Source: Aurelia coerulea
Lineage: Eukaryota > Cnidaria > Scyphozoa > Semaeostomeae > Ulmaridae
Length of the DNA stretch: 64,000 bases
Assembly (NCBI GenBank): GCA_039566865.1
Contig: CM076956.1
Location: 13,961,511 to 14,025,510, forward strand
Direction: 5' to 3'
A program made the translations under genes and the position numbers. Positions 59,455-64,000 of the stretch are shown piece by piece; positions within the stretch are counted from its first letter, which is position 1; the number at the start of each line of letters is the position of its first letter. Below the pieces are notes generated by a model. The model made no database searches, was not told the origin of the DNA, and was given only the letters and a program-made list of their open reading frames with translations.

Positions 59455-59880
59455 ACTCTGTAATTTCTGGAATTGTGATGGCTTTCCAAAATTATTCCAA
59501 TTCTGGAACTATGCTAACCAATCAAGTCTGTTCGAAGATTTTAATGGTTTTGAACAGAGCTAACAATGATTCTGATATGCTCATTCATGAAAGTCCATTG
59601 ATTATGCATGATCGTCCTTCTCTTAATGCTCATCAGTCGTCTATCCCCTTAGAGTTATCTGGCGTTATTTACTGTCCATTGGATGCGTCCTTTATTCACC
59701 TATCATATTTTCTGTAACGTAGGAGCTGTAAACGTGCATTTTATTGTTCATTGTCTTTGAGAAAATACATTTAGCCCTTTGTTCTATAATGTTGTATATT
59801 CTAATGACGAAGCACTGCTTGTTTCGGAACGTAAATAAAATCATGGCTTAATCAAATAAATTGGAATTGTTTCACAGTAA
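59455..59880 (+). other. RTK 3'UTR with poly(A) signals
   Basis: AT-rich sequence after the stop. AATAAA hexamers sit at 59834-59839 and 59855-59860. An 80-codon ORF at 59475-59717 lies inside and has no recognisable domain; I treat it as UTR. The cleavage site cannot be fixed from the sequence. Confidence 0.6.
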
Positions 59881-60049
59881 CATATACTCGCTCGTCAAAT
59901 AATTTATTCTTTTATCTTTGTATCAAAACACTTTATATCAAATTGTTAAGGAAAAATAAAATGAGAATCTGAAGAAATGAAAATATTTATCGTCGCACTC
60001 AAATGTTCCAATTAGACGTTGTGGTGAAGGCAACAATATTTGACTGATT

Positions 60050-61065
60050 TAGCGGAGTCAGCCAAACATGTCATAGTAGCCAACTTCTAACCAATCCAAC
60101 ACCTTTGACTATATTTCACCAGTTTTCAAACTCCAGCAAATAAACATCTGAAAAAACATAGTAAAACTTTAAACTTGATTTCCTATCAATTCAGCTTGGA
60201 ACATTTAGGGACAATTAATGAATACTCTACGTCTTAAGTCAGCCAGACATGTCATCTTAGCCCACTCATAAACAATCCAATACTTTTTTACTAGTCTTCA
60301 AATTCCAGCAAATACACATATGTAAACATTTTAGAACTTTAAGCTTGAGTTCCTATCAATTCTGCTTGGGTCATTTTGGAACAGAGGATGACTTATTTTA
60401 TGATTAATGAATGCTTCACGTTTTGAGTCAGCCAGGCATTTCATCGTAGCCCACTTCTAAACAATCCAATATTTTTTACCAGTCGTTAAACTCCAGAAAA
60501 TATACATCTGAAAGACGTAGTAGAACTTTAAACTTGAGTTCCTATCAATTCTGCTTGGGTCATTTTGGAACAGAGGATGACTTGAGTTATGATTAATGGA
60601 TGCTTCACGTCTTGAGTCAGCCAGGCATGTCATCGTAGCCCACTTCTAAACAATCCAATACTCATCTACCAGTTTTCAAACTCCTGCAAATACACATCTG
60701 AAAAACATAGTGGAACTGTTAGCTTGGTTTCCAATCAATTCAGCTTGGGGAATTTAGGAACAGAGGATGACTTATTTTATGATTAATGAATGCTTCACGT
60801 TTTGAGTCAGCCAGGCATTTCATCGTAGCCCACTTCTAAACAATCCAATATTTTTTACCAGTCGTTAAATTCCAGAAAATATACATCTGAAAGACGTAGT
60901 AGAACTTTAAGCTTGAGTGTTATCAATTCTGCTTGGGTCATTTTGGAACAGAGGATGACTTGAGTTATGATTAATGGATGCTTCACGTTTTGAGTCAGCC
61001 AGGCATGTCATCGTAGCCCACTTCTAAACAATCCAACTCTGTTTTTACCAGTCTTGAAACTCCAG
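60050..61065 (+). repeat. 189-bp tandem repeat, about 5.5 copies
   Basis: gtcagcca(g)(g)catgtcat starts at 60057, 60238, 60427, 60616, 60806 and 60994. Copies at 60427 and 60806 share one version (catttcat, ccagtcgttaaa). Copy 60616 has another (catgtcat, ccagttttcaaa), and the partial copy at 60994 is closer to it. This suggests a dimeric higher-order unit of about 378 bp. Confidence 0.85.
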
Positions 61066-61199
61066 CATGGGATGTGGCCGATGTCCCTATCTGTCGAGAT
61101 TCAAAAGCCTCGGCTCTATGTCTCAAACGGAGTTTTAAACAACATATTGCGATCACGCAATCATGGAACTTCAAATGCAGTTGTAAGGGAGCATAGTCA

Positions 61200-61598
61200 T
61201 TTTTGATCCTGGGTTCCAGGGGGGAGGATTTTTGGACAGGGGTATGCACATGTTTCCCATTACTTTGCAGGGGTATGAAATATCAGGGGAAATTCTTATG
61301 AGGTGCAAAATTGTTTGCTTGAAAAAGATTTATATGAAGTCATCAGTTAACGTTTAAAAGCAAATTGACAGACAACTGGAAATGATGAATCACTGGACCT
61401 TGACAGAAATCGCCTGGGACAAATTGGCATGTGTGCACATATATCTTTTACGTCCTCAAAGAGTTCTAGATGAAGTACCAAGCCATTTCGCAAAAGGTGA
61501 TGGGGGTATAAAAATGTTCTCTATATTCAAGATGGGGTATGAAATGTTGTCTAATAGTGTGTAATTATCTTCCGCCCTGGTACCCAGGAATAAAAATG
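61200..61598. mobile_element. CCTGGGTnCCAGG-ended MITE
   Basis: CCTGGGTTCCAGGGGGGAGG near 61208 and the inverse CCGCCCTGGTACCCAGG near 61588. Same end type as 27591-28117. Internal GGGGTATGAAAT occurs twice. Confidence 0.6.
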
Positions 61599-61599
61599 A

Positions 61600-63182
61600 C
61601 CGTCAATTTGTCTGATTTCAATTGTCGTCACAAAACGTCTTTCATGGATGATCGAAGTTGTCTACGTATTGCAGATGAATAATCATGAAAGTAGAAGCTG
61701 GGTGATTCTTGAAAAAGGGGGGACGGGCATTTATCTTTTGATGTAAATAGAACTGACGGCGAGAACGAGAGGTTGGAAGGCAGGTAGGCATCAATCTTCT
61801 GATTGTGTGACGCAACAGATCAAGAAAGGCCTTTTATCAACTTTGTTCCATAAGCTGGTTCAGTTTGTTTTCAAAGCTCAAAACGCCGCACCCACTGACT
61901 ATTGTTATGTCTGGCAAATATTAAATTAAAATGGTCCATGTTACAGCTACCTGCACCTTTTGCAGCTGGAAAATATATAAAGTCATCGAGTTCCCTCTGT
62001 GAATTGTGCAAAACATTATGCAAACACAAATATTTTAATTTCATATTTGAGTAATCTCTATTAGAAAGCCAAGAAAATTTGGGTTATGTTGGCTACAAGT
62101 CACAAATTTCTGGAGGAAGGATTAAACTCTTTTGCCAGAAGTTTTGGTTTCCTTTTCACCATTTGACCTCAGCCTCTAACTTTATTCAACTGAAAATCAA
62201 GACCCTCACACAGATGGAAGTCCTATGGAATTCAAATTACCATGAAAAATTTGAGCAGCAAGATCATTTGAAAAACATGCATTATTGTAATAGCTGTAGG
62301 GCCAATGTGCTAGTCAATTTGTTCAGAGGTCTTAGAGGATTGTTTTAGAGGATTTTGATATGCAGCATTTCTATACCATGTCTTGTAATTTTAAACCGAT
62401 ACGGCCGGTAGTGACAAACTAAATTTTCTTATCTGAGTTGACATTCTAACTACGCAGTTATTGTCAGTTTTCTAATGAATGGTTTGAAGGCGACAGATTT
62501 TCAAAGGTCTAGGCATCTGATTTGATGTTGGAGGAAAATACTGACAAGTACGCAATCGTTCGGTTTAACCGTGCGAATCAACGTATTGCTGCGGACATAT
62601 TTCGAACTAAAGCACGTGTAAGCAGTGCCAAGCGGCACCATGTACTGTGAAAGAAATTAACGTTATCAATGGACCCGAAATGCAGGGAACTGTGCGACAG
62701 AACATCTGTATTTCTATTCAGTTTGCTTGTTATATTTACCTCAGCTCACTGCTGATCGCCTTTGAGCCTCTCCCTTGGCCGTTTCCTTTGCAATTCTGTG
62801 CCGCTTGATTTCAAATTACCTACCATAAGCTAGGTAGTGATGAGAGTGCTATGCAGGCTAAGGACATGCGTCTTTAAATTACTTAATCCTTCTATCATCG
62901 CTTTGTCTGATGGTTGTTGCCTGAAGGGAGCATTTTCACTGACTGTCTTATTGAAGTCTTTTTGCTTTGAAAGACAGGAGAAATAGCAGATCTGATATAC
63001 TACATAATCCTCAAGGTATGTTTAGGTGTTTCATCGGTCTGTGCTCGTTTGAGAGTCAAGCAACTGCTGTAAAGTGGAGGGAGTTCTTCTTTCTGAGACG
63101 CCTGTGCTGTTCACATTCTTTTTTTTTAATTTGATGTAGATTTTACCATTGATGTAAGTGGCTGTAAAAATAAAAGTACAGT
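61600..63182. other. Intergenic sequence; nothing recognised
   Basis: An 89-codon ORF at 62079-62348 has no domain I recognise. No exon-like block was found. Confidence 0.4.
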
Positions 63183-63346
63183 AATTGTTGATAAAAAATT
63201 GTATTTCTTTGTCCCCTGTGCTTGCTGTTGGTCATTTTTGTACCTTCTTCCCCTGTGTTATAATTGCGTAACACAGGGGAAGAAGGTACAAAAATGAACA
63301 ACGGCAAGCACAGGGGCGAAAGAAATACAATGTTTTATCAACAATT
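63183..63346. repeat. 164-bp hairpin (78-bp arms, 8-nt loop)
   Basis: AATTGTTGATAAAAAATTGT ... CTTCCCCTGTGTTA | TAATTGCG | TAACACAGGGGAAG ... ATGTTTTATCAACAATT. Only a few mismatches. Probably a MITE; a miRNA-like precursor shape. Confidence 0.85.
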
Positions 63347-64000
63347 ATTTCGAAAGATAATTTCTATTTTTAGCAACGATTAATTCCTGGTTTCCCTGTG
63401 GGTAACTCGGACAATCTAAACAAATTTCTAAGGAAAACGTAGCTAGTAGCTACAATGCCATTTCTTTCGGTTTTAAAGGGTTTTGTGAAGGGTGTGGGCA
63501 TGAAAAAATTTCCTGAAGGCTCTCCCTACACTCTTCAACTTTCTAAGTACCTGCTTTGTCTCAAGGATATTGGAAAGCACTATCAGTGTGGAGTGACAAG
63601 CAAAACTTCACAGCAGCAGCCCTTTCGCTGAAAGCTAAAACATCAAAGCATTACACACAAAACAACCAGTGGACTCTTAAGCTTACTAGCCTGAAACTAG
63701 TAAGACTCATTATGAAACTCATTATATATATACTTGCACCGGACTGGCATTGTATTTTCAAAAAATGTTCTTCGCAGTTATTTTTTCTTTCGCTAAAAAA
63801 TTGCTGTCAAAACAGAGTATCGTTTTGTTAAAAATCTAATTGGTTTTACCAGTATTTATATAATAAACTGGTCGGTAGCCTGATTTTAAAACGTTGATTT
63901 AGAAGATGAAAGGTTTTTAAATCAGCTTAAATCTGTTATATTGTTTTTTGCTTACCTGCGTTGCAAAGTACGGACATCTTGCAAAAAAACTGCTTTTAAA
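63347..64000. other. Intergenic sequence; nothing recognised
   Basis: Short ORF at 63556-63831 without domain signal. No repeat is seen. Confidence 0.4.

Noticed and set aside
59475..59717. 80-codon ORF after the RTK stop
   Set aside because: Lies in the 3'UTR; the upstream stop is in a good frame context and no domain is seen.
60050..61065. CRISPR-like array
   Set aside because: Long 189-bp direct tandem repeats without unique spacers in eukaryotic DNA; an ordinary satellite.

Overview
This is eukaryotic (animal) nuclear DNA: an AT-rich window dominated by introns and transposable elements. It carries one real host gene, an RTK on the + strand, read as 11 exons from 513 to 59454. The exons cover the transmembrane segment, the juxtamembrane region, a complete tyrosine kinase domain and the C-terminal tail. 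The ectodomain exons and the promoter lie upstream of the window. The splice phases join without a break to give 426 codons plus stop. A marine invertebrate is most likely, probably a cnidarian, judging from an FGFR/RET-like kinase of unclear class, CR1-like LINEs (one with a 2A-like peptide), many palindromic MITEs and Helitrons. The taxon is inference only.

Layout. 1-3216: TM exon, then a Tc1/mariner-type MITE and a palindromic element in intron 1. 3217-3265: a 49-nt juxtamembrane exon followed by a GC donor. 3266-21054: a 17.8-kb intron holding a (TTTCA/CTTCA)n satellite of about 5.3 kb, split by a 7.3-kb foldback element and a 1.2-kb hAT-like element, then a degenerate LINE. 21055-33772: seven kinase exons among MITEs, LINE fragments and one four-deep nest of insertions. 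33773-57672: a 23.9-kb intron that I read as three minus-strand Helitrons joined head to tail (35217-46152, 46153-52446, 52447-about 55994). These were later invaded by TTAA-flanked elements, a near full-length LINE with a 2A motif, an open-frame LINE ORF, a GGGTAAG-ended TA element and a 111-bp CCAAT-box tandem array. 57673-59454: the last two coding exons, then a 3'UTR with two AATAAA signals. 60050-61060: a 189-bp tandem repeat downstream of the gene, followed by MITEs and a 164-bp perfect-style hairpin.

Function. The host locus makes a membrane receptor kinase with its key catalytic residues in place (glycine-rich loop, VAVK lysine, alpha-C Glu, HRD, and a DLG variant of DFG) and a YLNL tail motif of the GRB2-SH2 type. 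Everything else appears to be intronic mobile DNA. Most consequential for the gene are the UUUCA-sense satellite in its pre-mRNA, the GC-AG intron, and elements lying within about 10-50 bp of splice sites.
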